NCBI RefSeq assembly: GCF_014132155.1
Contig: NZ_BLJQ01000002.1
Span: 1 to 64,000 of the forward strand
Direction of reading: 5' to 3'
DNA length: 64,000 nucleotides
Origin: Gluconobacter sp. Gdi
Lineage (GTDB): Bacteria > Pseudomonadota > Alphaproteobacteria > Acetobacterales > Acetobacteraceae
The notes under the pieces were generated by a model. That model searched no databases, had not been told where the DNA came from, and saw nothing but the letters and a program-made list of their open reading frames with translations. Below, piece after piece: positions 19,929 to 29,700 of the stretch. How positions within the stretch are numbered: the stretch's first letter is position 1; each line of letters opens with the position of its first letter. A program made the position numbers and the translations under genes.

Positions 19929-20618
19929 ATGGAAGAGCGGCAGGACCCATTTGATACCGATGAGCTGGCATCAGACAGCACACCGGAACTGGACAGGGAA
20001 GCCTTCGATATTGCTCTCCTCCAGTCTGCCTTGAGTTTGGCTGGCTCAGACGGCTGGCACCGGTTTTCTCTAGTTGATGCCGCGCGCGAGGCAGGTCTGC
20101 CTGTCGATGCTGTGCGCTCACGCTATCCGGTCAAAGCACTGCTGCTGCTGCGCCTGGGACGGCTCGCCGATGAAAGCGCACTCCGCGACGAAGGAAATGG
20201 CGGCACACTTCGCGAATATCTTTTCGACCTGATGATGCGCCGATTCGATATTTTCGAAGAATATCGCACAGGCGTCAGGGCTGTCCTGCACGCCGTTCCC
20301 TATGACCCCGCTCTGGCAGCCCTGCTCGCCGGAGCAACTGTGGATTCCATGCGCTGGCTTGCTGACGCAGCAGGCATGGACTGTTCCGGTCTTGGCGGCA
20401 TCTGGCGCATTAACGCCCTGACCGCCGTCTGGGGACACGCGCTCCGGGCCTGGGAAAAAGACGAAAGCCAGGATCTCGGAAGTACAATGGCGGCCTTGGA
20501 TCAGGCCCTCAACCGAGCCGAGCGTCTGGGTATCCTGAAGGCATCAGCCCGTCGCAAAATGGACGAAGCCATGCGCACTACAGGGCTGCCAGATCACGAA
20601 CTGGAACTTGAATTCTGA
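19929..20618 (+). CDS. COQ9 family ubiquinone biosynthesis protein
   Basis: This 229-residue protein has a TetR-like N-terminal helical fold (LLQSALSLAGSDGWHRFSLV, then DAAREAGLPVDAVRSRYP) and the COQ9 C-terminal region (GLGGIWRINALTAVWGHALRAWEKDES). COQ9 binds lipids and presents substrate to the COQ7 hydroxylase. ACAGGAGA precedes the ATG by 7 bases. It follows proC by 80 bases. The N-terminal fold can lead to mis-annotation as a TetR regulator; the C-terminal half argues against that. Confidence 0.88.
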   Translation: MEERQDPFDTDELASDSTPELDREAFDIALLQSALSLAGSDGWHRFSLVDAAREAGLPVDAVRSRYPVKALLLLRLGRLADESALRDEGNGGTLREYLFDLMMRRFDIFEEYRTGVRAVLHAVPYDPALAALLAGATVDSMRWLADAAGMDCSGLGGIWRINALTAVWGHALRAWEKDESQDLGSTMAALDQALNRAERLGILKASARRKMDEAMRTTGLPDHELELEF

Positions 20619-20663
20619 TATTGGGCTTTACGAGACGCATTGGTTCGGATTAAAAGCCGATCC

Positions 20664-20683
20664 ATCGCGTTCGTAAACGCGAT
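20664..20683 (+). repeat. 8-bp perfect hairpin just upstream of tRNA-Gln
   Basis: ATCGCGTT and AACGCGAT flank a CGTA loop, ending 4 bases before the mature tRNA 5' end. It may be a leader structure of the tRNA precursor or the end of the COQ9 transcript. No T-run follows. Confidence 0.45.
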
Positions 20684-20687
20684 CTAC

Positions 20688-20762
20688 TGGGGCGTAGCCA
20701 AGCGGTAAGGCAGCGGATTTTGATTCCGCCATGCGGAGGTTCGAATCCTCCCGCCCCAGCCA
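20688..20762 (+). tRNA. tRNA-Gln (anticodon TTG)
   Basis: The cloverleaf is complete. The acceptor TGGGGCG pairs with CGCCCCA. The anticodon stem GCGGA/TCCGC encloses loop TTTTGAT, giving anticodon TTG. The T-arm is GGAGG TTCGAAT CCTCC, and the 3' CCA is encoded (20760-20762). Confidence 0.97.
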
Positions 20763-20768
20763 AACTTT

Positions 20769-21038
20769 CTATAAATTCTGCTTCAATCCCGGGCTTGCCT
20801 TGAATCGGACCGTTCGCCCGGCAGGAACCTCAACAGGCTCTCCTGTCCGTGGGTTTATGGCATGACGTGCTTTTGTTTCGCACACAGTGAATGTCCCGAA
20901 AGAAGAGATAGTAAATCCCCCTTCGCGCTTTAGTTCATCAATAATAGCATCTACAAGATCGCTGGCCGCACGCTGTGCAGCGACACCTGTACAGTCGATA
21001 GAGTCCTGAAGAACGGCTGCGAGAAATGCCTTACTCAT
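20769..21038 (-). CDS. HU/IHF-like DNA-binding protein
   Basis: This 89-residue DNABII-family protein has the usual layout: helical N-terminus (FLAAVLQDSIDCTG), FTISSFGTFTV, then the beta arm with RHAINPRTGEPVEVPAGRTVRFKASPGLK. The NPRTGE Pro tip that intercalates DNA is intact. It should bend DNA. It differs from the main HU by Cys residues and low basic content in the first helix, so it may be a specialised paralogue. The ribosome site GAGGAG is rather far (12 bases) from the ATG. It lies back-to-back with tRNA-Gln at the edge of the glycosyltransferase block. Confidence 0.88.
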   Translation of the reverse strand: MSKAFLAAVLQDSIDCTGVAAQRAASDLVDAIIDELKREGGFTISSFGTFTVCETKARHAINPRTGEPVEVPAGRTVRFKASPGLKQNL

Positions 21039-21200
21039 GGGCGCATGCTTCTCCTCTTTTGCGGACCTATCTCAGGATGTATCTTCAACACCTGAACATT
21101 CATCATCTTTTACAGCATTCCTCAGTATTTCTTACAATACAATCGGGCAACGATGATATAATCGCGCAAACAGCGTTAGCGTTCCATCGTCAGGGATTTC

Positions 21201-22100
21201 ATGTCGCGTTCTATCTGCCTTTTCGCCTATCACGACCCATCAGCAACACTGGCTCCACACACCAGACACCTCCTGAGCCAGATTGCAGGATGCGGGTTCG
21301 AACTTCATGTCGCAGTCTCCGGACTGGATCCAAATGACACAGCGAGAATGACAGCCCTCGAAAACAGCTTTGCCTCCGGTCCGATCCCGATCAGGGCTAA
21401 CCTGTACGCCAGAAAGAATTCTGGTCTTGATTTTGGAGCCTGGCAGGATCTGCTCAATAACCACTGCGACGCGGGAGCGAGTGAAATCCTCTTCGCGAAT
21501 GACAGCGTGTTCGGGCCCATGACGCCTTTACGGCCCATTATGGAAAACATGCGGGCCACCCGCTCCCCTATCTGGGGCATGGTACGATCAGAAGCTATTA
21601 CAGCTCATCTTCAGTCCTGGTTTCTCGTCATGACACGCGATGTTCTCGATCATCCCGCCATCAGGCGCGTGTTCCAGCAGCCATTCAACAGTATGAGCAA
21701 GCCGGAAATCGTCTTGCATGGTGAACTCGGTCTCGGCTTGGCCATGCAGGCCGCCAAACTGGATATCGCAGCTTCATGGAGCAGCACACGGGGGCTGGCA
21801 CGCCTTTTATCCTTGAACCCAATGCATACAGATTGGCGCACTGTGCTCCACTCAGGGCAAGCACCGTTCATCAAGACAGAGCTTCTGCGAGATAACCCAA
21901 GCGGTGTCGCGTCAGTCCATCTGTGGCGAAGCGAAATTCCTGACAAAACCTTTTTTGACCCAGACTGGATCGCACTCTATCTGGCCAATAATCCACCGCG
22001 CGTTCAGCACAAGAAGGCCGGTTTCCGGGCACGACTGGTGCAGGCCCTTGCCAGTGAAGACAGACTGCGTGCCTTACCAGCTCTTTTAATGGGTCACTAA
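21201..22100 (+). CDS. RgpF-type (rhamnan synthesis F) glycosyltransferase
   Basis: This 299-residue protein matches the rhamnan synthesis protein F family: ICLFAYHDPSATL start, YARKNSGLDFGAWQDLL, ILFANDSVFGPM, LQSWFLVMTRDVL. Such proteins act in building rhamnose-containing surface polysaccharide or decorating it. CAGGG lies just before the ATG. Its last 15 bases overlap the end of the convergent large glycosyltransferase. The sugar and acceptor are not known. Confidence 0.82.
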   Translation: MSRSICLFAYHDPSATLAPHTRHLLSQIAGCGFELHVAVSGLDPNDTARMTALENSFASGPIPIRANLYARKNSGLDFGAWQDLLNNHCDAGASEILFANDSVFGPMTPLRPIMENMRATRSPIWGMVRSEAITAHLQSWFLVMTRDVLDHPAIRRVFQQPFNSMSKPEIVLHGELGLGLAMQAAKLDIAASWSSTRGLARLLSLNPMHTDWRTVLHSGQAPFIKTELLRDNPSGVASVHLWRSEIPDKTFFDPDWIALYLANNPPRVQHKKAGFRARLVQALASEDRLRALPALLMGH

Positions 22101-24860
22101 CTTGGTTTTACGCTTGGCCACGCGCTCCAGAAAGCCTAGCACCTCTTCTGTCTGCGCCTCATACGTTGCCAGATCGCCCTTGAATGGATTGACATATCCG
22201 TCAAACTTTTCGGCCTGATTGAGCAAGGCTTCAACAGCCGCCGCGAGTGTTTCAGGACGCCCATCAAGAGGAAGATGCGTCCCGTTGATCCCGTCCACAA
22301 CATCCTCTGACTGTCCCCCTGGAGCAGTCGTCACAACCCAGACGTCGCGCGCCAGAGCTTCACGAACAGTCAGGCCATAACTCTCTTTCCATTGGGAAGG
22401 AAACAGAAGAACATCAATCTGATCATAGAAGTCATCGAGTCCAGCCTGCGTGAAGGCAGGTACAATTTTTAGATCCCCTTTTACTGACCAGTCTTCAGCA
22501 TGAATGGACCTGAAACCAAGATTGATCTTGTTATCAACCAGAACCAGCTCCCAGTCAGATCGCTCAAGAGACTCCATACATTTTTTAAGCTGTGGATATC
22601 CCTTTACTGCCTCAGTTCCGCCAACGAATCCGAAGCGTAGCCGCGAGCCCGGAATTCTCTGGCGACGAGAGCGTTCAGGCCACCGAAAGCCATTCCTGTT
22701 CACAACGATCCGCTCCGGCTCGACGCCATTAGCAAGATAGAGCTGACGATGCGCCTCAGACGGACTTATCAACAACGCCGCCTCAGCCAACGCCTGATGC
22801 ATGATCGTCACGCGATCCCGTAAGTGTCGGGCATGAGGTTGGCACATCTGGCAAACCTGCTGGTCAATACGGGTCTGGAAGCAGTAATGCCCATCTTCCC
22901 GGACCATGAACTGCCGGTCGCATAGCCACCACGCATCATGCAGTGTCAGAACATACGGAACCCCGCGCTCCTGACAGACCCGCAACATTGCAGTACCCAG
23001 CCCCTGAGCCGCATGCACATGCACGACATCTGGCTGATAAGCGTCTAACCAATCGGCAAACACCTCAGCCATCTGCGGATTGTCGAGAGCTCCTATGAGG
23101 TCCGTTCCCTCCGGAATCACCGCGGATAACACATCCGTACCGTTGATGACGTAGCGAATACTTCCTGACAGATTTTCGTCCAGCCGTGGACGAGACGTCA
23201 TGACTCCCACTTCAACACCACGCTGCGTGAGCCTTTCTGCCAACTCCTCTGCAACGATCGTCGCCCCTCCGAATGAGCGTGGAGCGTAATAGACATTTGC
23301 CATAAGGACGCGCAAAGCGTGCCGATCCGGCATCACAGGCATACCGAAAACAGCCTGCCCCTGCGTAACCGCCATCGCATCGGGCGCGTACCGTTCCATC
23401 ACATCCTGCAGGGCCTGAGCCGCAAGGCGCCGACGCAGCGGTATATCTCGGGCCAAGGTCAAAAAACTCTGTTTCCAGTCATCATCGGTGACGGCCAGCA
23501 GACCATTCTCGCCATGCCGCATCACAGAGAGAAAAGCACTCCGGGGGGAGCAAACCGAAGCAACCTGGACGACTGCCGCCTCCAGAAATTTGATATTGCT
23601 TTTGCAGTCGTTGAAGAGCGTCGGTTCCAGAGGTGCAATGGCAATATCCGTTCGGGAAAGCACGCCCAGATAGTCGCGATAGGACAACTCAATGAGCCGC
23701 TCTACACGGTCTCCAAACTTATCAAAGTCACCCGAAAGCTTGAGTTGACCAATGACCCGCAGACATAACCGCGGCTCATCTTCCATCGCAGCAATCAGCC
23801 CAGCCTGAGCCTGCCGAAAATCTTCATCGTGCGTATTGGTTCCTGATCCATAAGAAACCCACACACGCTCTATATCCGTACCTTCATGGGTAGGAAGAGA
23901 CGCCGCGATCTCAATCGTCTCATGATCAAGAGCATTTTCCAGCACTGAAACGTCTGTAAGGCCTGCGTCCAACATGGCTTGCGCCAATGCCGGGGTCGAA
24001 GCGATGCCACGGCCACACGCAAGCATACAGCGCCGGAATAAGGTAACACCCGACATGAGCAGATCCTGCTCTGCCTGCGGCAAACTGCTGATGTTCCCAT
24101 TCTGAAGATACTCTTCAGCATCGAAAATAAGATCATCCACTTCCCACCACGGCTCAAGACGCAGGCGGTGGGCCTCGGCGACCAGCTTCATGACAGTCTC
24201 GAAGCCAGGAACCCTGTAAAAAATAACCCGCGTACAAAGCTGTAACCCAGACATCGCAACACCAATGTCCCGCCAGTCTACAACCTGAACAGACCATCCA
24301 AGGCGTTCCAGCAGATCCCGCTTTTGCCACACACGATACTTCGCACACTGCCGCAAAGAAACTTCTGCAATAATCAGAACTTTCGGGGCCAGTGCGGTCG
24401 CCGTTTTATCGAGTGGATCACTGTAAACGGAAAGCCCCGACACAGCTTCATCTGGAGAGGCCTTCTTGGCAGAGGTAAGAGAATCAGAAACTTTCCGCCC
24501 GTTCTTTCTGCCGGAACGAGGCAAAACCTGACGTACCAGAGCATTCCCTAAAGCACTGGCGCCCCCTTTGCCCCAAAGTTCGAGAACGCGGTCAGGCAGG
24601 TCTTTAAGAGACCTGCCAGAAGGCAGACGACCTAGCGTCAACCCTCTTATGAGCCTCAGTGGAGCAGTAACCCGCCATGAGAGGGAGCTCTGAACAAGAG
24701 CCATCTGCTCCCGGAGGTGCGTGTTCTCAATTTGCAGTCCCTCAGCCCTCATTCCGTTCAGACGTGCAGAACTGCGGTAACTCTCAAGTAGGACCCGCCG
24801 CGAATCTTCTTCGGCTGCCTCTGGAAGGAGTGTCACGTTGGAACCGGGATGCACTGTCAT
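22086..24860 (-). CDS. Large two-domain glycosyltransferase (GT4 type)
   Basis: This 924-residue protein starts at the ATG at 24860 (MTVHPGSN). The frame is open to 24938, but that part reads through the terminator hairpin at 24901-24931. Residues 15-60 form a short coiled coil (LLESYRSSARLNGMRAEGLQ). About 160-520 is a glycosyltransferase-like domain (KVLIIAEVSLRQCAKYRVW, then IAIAPLEPTLFNDCKSNIKF). About 535-920 is a GT4 domain (VLMANVYYAPRSFGGATIVA, HVHAAQGLGTA, VVNRNGFRWPER, LFPSQWKESYGLTVREALA with the conserved Glu). No membrane segments were seen, so it is cytoplasmic. Both domains suggest successive sugar transfers to one surface glycan. Confidence 0.85.
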   Translation of the reverse strand: MTVHPGSNVTLLPEAAEEDSRRVLLESYRSSARLNGMRAEGLQIENTHLREQMALVQSSLSWRVTAPLRLIRGLTLGRLPSGRSLKDLPDRVLELWGKGGASALGNALVRQVLPRSGRKNGRKVSDSLTSAKKASPDEAVSGLSVYSDPLDKTATALAPKVLIIAEVSLRQCAKYRVWQKRDLLERLGWSVQVVDWRDIGVAMSGLQLCTRVIFYRVPGFETVMKLVAEAHRLRLEPWWEVDDLIFDAEEYLQNGNISSLPQAEQDLLMSGVTLFRRCMLACGRGIASTPALAQAMLDAGLTDVSVLENALDHETIEIAASLPTHEGTDIERVWVSYGSGTNTHDEDFRQAQAGLIAAMEDEPRLCLRVIGQLKLSGDFDKFGDRVERLIELSYRDYLGVLSRTDIAIAPLEPTLFNDCKSNIKFLEAAVVQVASVCSPRSAFLSVMRHGENGLLAVTDDDWKQSFLTLARDIPLRRRLAAQALQDVMERYAPDAMAVTQGQAVFGMPVMPDRHALRVLMANVYYAPRSFGGATIVAEELAERLTQRGVEVGVMTSRPRLDENLSGSIRYVINGTDVLSAVIPEGTDLIGALDNPQMAEVFADWLDAYQPDVVHVHAAQGLGTAMLRVCQERGVPYVLTLHDAWWLCDRQFMVREDGHYCFQTRIDQQVCQMCQPHARHLRDRVTIMHQALAEAALLISPSEAHRQLYLANGVEPERIVVNRNGFRWPERSRRQRIPGSRLRFGFVGGTEAVKGYPQLKKCMESLERSDWELVLVDNKINLGFRSIHAEDWSVKGDLKIVPAFTQAGLDDFYDQIDVLLFPSQWKESYGLTVREALARDVWVVTTAPGGQSEDVVDGINGTHLPLDGRPETLAAAVEALLNQAEKFDGYVNPFKGDLATYEAQTEEVLGFLERVAKRKTKLVTH

Positions 24861-24900
24861 CAAAGAAAAGGCCAAAGTCTGGAAACGAAGAGGTACAAAC

Positions 24901-24931
24901 AAAAAGAGCTGGGTTCTTACGAACCCAGCTC
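24901..24931 (-). terminator. Terminator of the repeat-protein gene
   Basis: GAGCTGGGTTC (24906-24916) and GAACCCAGCTC (24921-24931) form an 11-bp perfect stem with a 4-base loop; on the minus strand a T5 run follows. It sits 38 bases after the stop of the repeat protein and separates it from the downstream glycosyltransferase. Confidence 0.9.
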
Positions 24932-24968
24932 CCTTCATGAATGCTGGCGAACCAACAGACAGGGTAGA

Positions 24969-26324
24969 TCAGCTCAGATTGAAGTTCGAAGCCTTCAGAT
25001 CCGTAACGCCAACAAACGTGATGTTGGAGCCATCGGACAGAGCAATGGTCGTATTGCCACCGGCAACAGTTGCATTGGACAGAACGTTCTCAAGCCCACC
25101 GTTGTTCTGAAGACCGTACTGGTACAGAGCCATCAGGTTACCTGCTGCGCTGCCAAAGTCACTGATGGTGTAGTTGCCACCAGCGGATCCCTTGTTCAGA
25201 GCAAACAGGTTAGCAGAGCCGGAACCACCCTCAAGGGTAGCATTGCCCGTTCCACCAACCAGCGTATCAGCACCGGTTCCGCCAATGACGGTCGTGTTGC
25301 CGGTACCTGCGAAAGCCTGCAGAACACCGTGAGAAGACGCAGCAGAGATTGCTTCGTCGCCCTCGTTGCCCACGAACAGGCTGTAGCCGGACGTGCCATC
25401 GAACTGAGCGTTCAGGCCGGATGCACCGAACATGGTGGCATTGCCAGCCGTGATGGTGGTGTTACCCGTACCGTTCAGGAAGGACAGGGAGCCACCGACA
25501 CTGATGCTGTTGCCAGTACCCCGAACCTGCTGGAAGTCACCTGCAGCAGAAATCGTATCGTTCAGGCCACCAGCAACCGTTGCGGTCGTTCCAGTCGCGA
25601 AGTACGTGCTGGAGCTGCCACCCGTGATAAAGCCGTTGCTGCCAACCGTTACGTTGTTGTCGTACGTCGTGTCATAGACCGTGGCATTGTTGCCAAGAGT
25701 TACGACCGAGCTGCCACCCAGAAGGGTAACAGTGTCCGTACCAGCAGAGCCATCAATCGTGTCCTGGCCTTCAGAACGAACAGCGTTCGTACCTGCACCC
25801 AGGGTAATCAGGTTATTGCCTGTTCCGCCACCGATGGTGTTGTTACCATCTGTCCCGGAAATCGTGTCGTTGCCCGACCCTGTAGCAATGTTCCAGTTAC
25901 CGGTCTTGCCCGTCCCCGTGAACGTGTTGTCACCAACACCACCGATGAACGTGCCGTTCTGGTTTCCAGCCTGAACCGAAACGCCAACCCAGCTACCTGT
26001 CAGCAGGCTGATGTTCGAAGCGGTATCATTGGAAAGGTCAATTGAAACAGCGCCATTCAGTGTATCTGTAGCGCCGTATGAACCGGCGGCGATGTAAGCT
26101 ACATCCCCGTCGATGCTATAGCTGCCGCCCTGAGTAATAACGCCCTGAGAAACGCTTGCGTCGCTCAGGCTGCTGTTACTGCCTGGAACCAGATCATAAC
26201 TCGTCAGACCGCTAACACCAGCGATAGCAGACAAATATTGACTGGCCAGAGCGTGGGCCTGCGCACCGTCGACCGTGACCGCAAGGATCCGGCCGGAGGC
26301 GCCAACCACGGTAGTGATTGCCAT
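24969..26324 (-). CDS. RTX-like, Asn/Thr/Gly-rich repeat surface protein
   Basis: This 451-residue protein starts MAITTVVGASGR (ATG 26324, AGGAG 9 bases upstream; a second ATG six bases earlier is too close to it). It has no Cys, very few Lys, and loosely repeated glycine turns such as GSGNDTISG, GGTGADTLVGG and GGTGNATLEGG that recall RTX calcium-binding beta-roll units. About 18 N-x-S/T tripeptides are present. There is no N-terminal signal peptide. The C-terminus (GVTDLKASNFNLS) resembles uncleaved type I secretion tails. I infer a secreted adhesin or S-layer-like beta-solenoid. It lies between two large glycosyltransferases, has its own terminator and a long upstream leader. The function is unproven. 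Confidence 0.7.
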   Translation of the reverse strand: MAITTVVGASGRILAVTVDGAQAHALASQYLSAIAGVSGLTSYDLVPGSNSSLSDASVSQGVITQGGSYSIDGDVAYIAAGSYGATDTLNGAVSIDLSNDTASNISLLTGSWVGVSVQAGNQNGTFIGGVGDNTFTGTGKTGNWNIATGSGNDTISGTDGNNTIGGGTGNNLITLGAGTNAVRSEGQDTIDGSAGTDTVTLLGGSSVVTLGNNATVYDTTYDNNVTVGSNGFITGGSSSTYFATGTTATVAGGLNDTISAAGDFQQVRGTGNSISVGGSLSFLNGTGNTTITAGNATMFGASGLNAQFDGTSGYSLFVGNEGDEAISAASSHGVLQAFAGTGNTTVIGGTGADTLVGGTGNATLEGGSGSANLFALNKGSAGGNYTISDFGSAAGNLMALYQYGLQNNGGLENVLSNATVAGGNTTIALSDGSNITFVGVTDLKASNFNLS

Positions 26325-26330
26325 TACCAT

Positions 26331-26725
26331 GCACTCCTAAAAAAAGGTTGCCTCGCACTGGCGGCCCTCAGACCACCCAAATGATCGAGTGACGAGTCTT
26401 GCATATACCAAAGCCTATTTACCAAAAGCAATAAGGATTTGACGTATCTGTGCAAGACCTACCCGAGCATCGGAGCAATATAGAGACCCACTCACAGTGC
26501 AATTCCCTACTGTGATTTGAAAGACACAGAAAGGCTGGGGCAGGAATGCCCCATCACAGAAGGGAGCATTTTACGAATGGTTGCAATGACGGGATAAACT
26601 TTACAGCACGCAATCAATAAAAAATTAAAATACTTCATAAAAAACAAACAGAAATAGGGATTGTGTCTCTACAATGCCTTAAGATGTTTTCACACCATAC
26701 CTTTACGAATCTGTAAATTGCACCT
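26331..26725. promoter_or_regulatory. AT-rich divergent control region
   Basis: This 395-base gap separates the repeat protein (minus) from the 1002-residue glycosyltransferase (plus) and must carry both promoters. It holds three dyads: TCACAGT N10 ACTGTGA (26492-26515), GGGGCA GGAA TGCCCC (26537-26552), and ATTGT N6 ACAAT (26660-26675). A short minus-strand frame across its right half has no plausible product. Confidence 0.55.
26492..26515. promoter_or_regulatory. Dyad TCACAGT N10 ACTGTGA
   Basis: Perfect 7-bp arms are separated by 10 bases. The arms point opposite to a CRP site (TGTGA N6 TCACA), so it is not a CRP box. It could be an operator for either flanking gene or a leader hairpin of the repeat-protein transcript. 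Confidence 0.45.
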
Positions 26726-29700
26726 GTGACAAACCCATCCTCAACCTCCCCCTCGCCCTCTCTGCAGGATAGGTATCTGGCCGAATTAGCCAATTTTCTT
26801 ATCCAGAGGCCCTTACCCGAGAGAAATTCAGGCCCCCAGGGAGATGGGGCTGACCACGCCGCCAGAGCAATTCTCTGGCTAGGAAGCGTCTTGCAAAATG
26901 ATGCCTTCCCACAGGTGGCCACTATCCTTTTGTCTCCGGCGCTGGATGATGAACTTGGCTCCCAGCTCAGAGCTTGGCAGGAACTTGAAAGTCATCATTC
27001 AGAAAGAACATTCGCGAGAATCCACAGCGATGGTGATTCCGGCATATTGCTCTGTCACCGAACGCATGAGGAACAATGGGCAAAATCCAGTATTCCCGTG
27101 GTTCTAGTAGGGAAAACAACTCAGAGCCGCCCGAATGAAGTCGTTCTGTCAGACCATATTGCGCTCCGCCCAGCAGGGACGCATCCCTTCATTGAGCTTT
27201 TGGTGGGTCAGTCCGATAAATCCCGTGATTTCCGTCACAGGGTTCGCCAGCTTTTTGCTCATGACCTAGCCACACGCCAGAACGCCGCAGAGCTTCAACG
27301 ATACAAGCAGGCTGCTGAACATGCAGAACACACAACTCACGCTCTCCGGATCGAGAGCCGGTGTCTCTCCAGAGGCATCCGCATTCGAGACGAAAAGATT
27401 GCGTCCCTGACGCATATTCTTGACCCGATACGCCAGGAACGTGACGCTTTCCGCGTAAAAATGGCGGAAGAAAACCACAGGCGGACAACGATCGAACACC
27501 ATTATACAGAAAACCGCGAGGGTCTGGATTCCCTAAGAATCTTTCTGTCGCAACCCGCACCTTTATGGCGCCGGGTTCTTCGGGCTTTTCGAAAACCCTT
27601 TATTCCACATATCCCAACACTTCCTGAGCCTCTCGCCTTGCAGTCTTGTTCAGAGCAGGAAGACTTTTCATCTAGTACGTCTTTCGCTCTGGTAGAACCT
27701 TCTACAGTTCCCGATGATGGAACCTGTTCGCCTGAAGTCATACAGCGCGTTCTCTTCATCGCCGGTGAGCCCGATACACCTGGCGTTGCCTATCGATGTG
27801 ACCGAAATGCCGAAGCCGTCCGTAACGCAGGATATGAGGCACGTATCCAGCCTTGCGCCACAGTCGGGTACGAAGACATCCGCTGGGCTGACGTCATGAT
27901 TTTCTGGCGCGTGGAGTATAGCGGCCACGTCAGCACCATTCTTGATCTGGCGCAGCAGGAAGGCGTCAGAACCATTTTTGACGCCGACGATATCGTTTTT
28001 GTTCCACATTACGCGCGTATCGACTTCATTGACGGCATTCGCTCTGTGGGCGCGACGGAAGAGCGCATTGAGCGCTGCTTCGCAGACATGCGCCGGACTC
28101 TTGTGCGTTGTGAACAGGGATCAGCAACAACCCGGGAGCTGGCTCTTGCAATGCATGAGCTGCGCCCCGTCATCCATCTTCTTCCGAATGTCTATGACCA
28201 TGAGACACTGCGTCGATCCCGCCTGGGCTGTCGCCTCCGCGGAGAGCCTGGTCGTTCAACATCTGACGACGGACTGATCCGCATTGGATATGCTACGGGT
28301 TCTCGCACCCATCAGCGTGACTTCACCATTGCTTATCCTGCTCTGACCAGTGTGCTGAAAGCACGCCCCAACACGCGACTGGTTCTATTCAGGGAAAAAG
28401 ACAATCACCGTCCCGTCCTTCTGATGGAGGAGTTCCCGGCTCTCAAGGCCGTAGAAAGCCAGATCGAATGGCGAGATATGGTTCCCCTTTCCGAACTTGG
28501 GGAAGAGTTCGCCAGATTCGATATCTCCATTGCGCCACTGGAAGTCGGCAACATCTTCTGCGAAGCCAAAAGCGAGATAAAATTCCTTGAAGCCTCTCTT
28601 GCAGGCAACGCCTCCATCGTTTCTCCAACCGGCCCATTCCGTCGGGTCGTAAGAAACAATGAAACCGGCCTCCTGGCTGAAACCCAGGAAGAATGGACCA
28701 GCGCGCTCCTGAAACTGGTCGACAACCCCGATCTGCGCCGCACTCTGGCCCGTAACGCCTATCATGACGTTCTCTGGCCCTTCAGCCCGGAAGCTCAAGC
28801 CCGGCGCATGGCACTCGCCCTGTCTTCCCTCAACGGCGATGTGGAAGCGGCTCAAGCGGCGGAAACTCTTCTGGCCCGCGGCCGCGTAAAGCCTCCTGCG
28901 CTGCCGGTCGTTCCAGAGAGTGAAACGCTCTTCCACCATGACATTCTGGGCGAAGCAGACGTCACAGTCATCGTAACATCCTACAATTACGCCAATCACG
29001 TTCTGGATGCTCTGGATTCCGTTGTTGCCCAGACACTTCCAATCCTGGACCTTATCGTGGTGGATGATGGGTCAACGGATGAATCCGCTGACCTCATCAG
29101 GATCTGGATGGAACGGCACACCGGCCGCTTCAACCGCCTGATCTTCAGACGGTCCATTCGCAATGCAGGGCTGGGTGGCGCACGAAACATCGGCATGGAT
29201 GCTGCTGAAACCCCGCACACTCTGCAATTGGACGCCGATAACATCCTGCGCCCGGATGCTTGTGAAACACTATTGGCCGCCATGACATTTGGCATCGCCT
29301 ACGCCTATCCGCTGATCCAGTGCTTTGACGAGAACGGGCCACTCGTCACAAAGAAGACCCCTGATCTGATCACACCACCCGGCGCACCTGTTCTTCTCGG
29401 CGATCTACCCTCGAATCCCCTGACACTGGTTTCAGGCAATCGCATTGATGCCATGGCCATGGTCGCCAAATGGGCGTGGGCAGCAGCCGGCGGCTACTAT
29501 GTTTCACGTGAAGCAATGGGCTGGGAAGACTATGATCTCTGGTGCACTTTTGCTGAACTCGGACTACCAGGACGACAGGTTCCAGCCGTTCTGGCGGATT
29601 ACAGGCAACACAGCAGTTCCATGACCAACGCATCGACAGAGCGGACCGCCCACAAAGCGCGTGTCGTTGCATATGTGCAGGACAGACATCCCTGGATTAA

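Noticed and set aside
19929-20100. TetR-type regulator
   Set aside because: The N-terminal helices resemble TetR, but the C-terminal half carries COQ9-family features.
20769-22100. Integrase or mobile element next to tRNA-Gln
   Set aside because: No integrase, transposase or repeated tRNA end was found; the adjacent genes are HU-like and RgpF-like.
25100-26000. Short repeats suggesting a CRISPR array or minisatellite
   Set aside because: The repeats are irregular and in frame with Gly-Asn-Thr codons of a protein; there are no constant repeats with unique spacers.
24849-26045. 398-residue plus-strand frame opposite the repeat protein
   Set aside because: It arises from the repetitive codons of the other strand, and the real gene has a start site and terminator in the proper direction.
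26492-26515. CRP/FNR box
   Set aside because: The half-sites are in reversed order and the spacer is 10, unlike TGTGA N6 TCACA.
26635-26922. 95-residue minus-strand frame in the divergent region
   Set aside because: It overlaps the start of the large glycosyltransferase and has no recognisable features.
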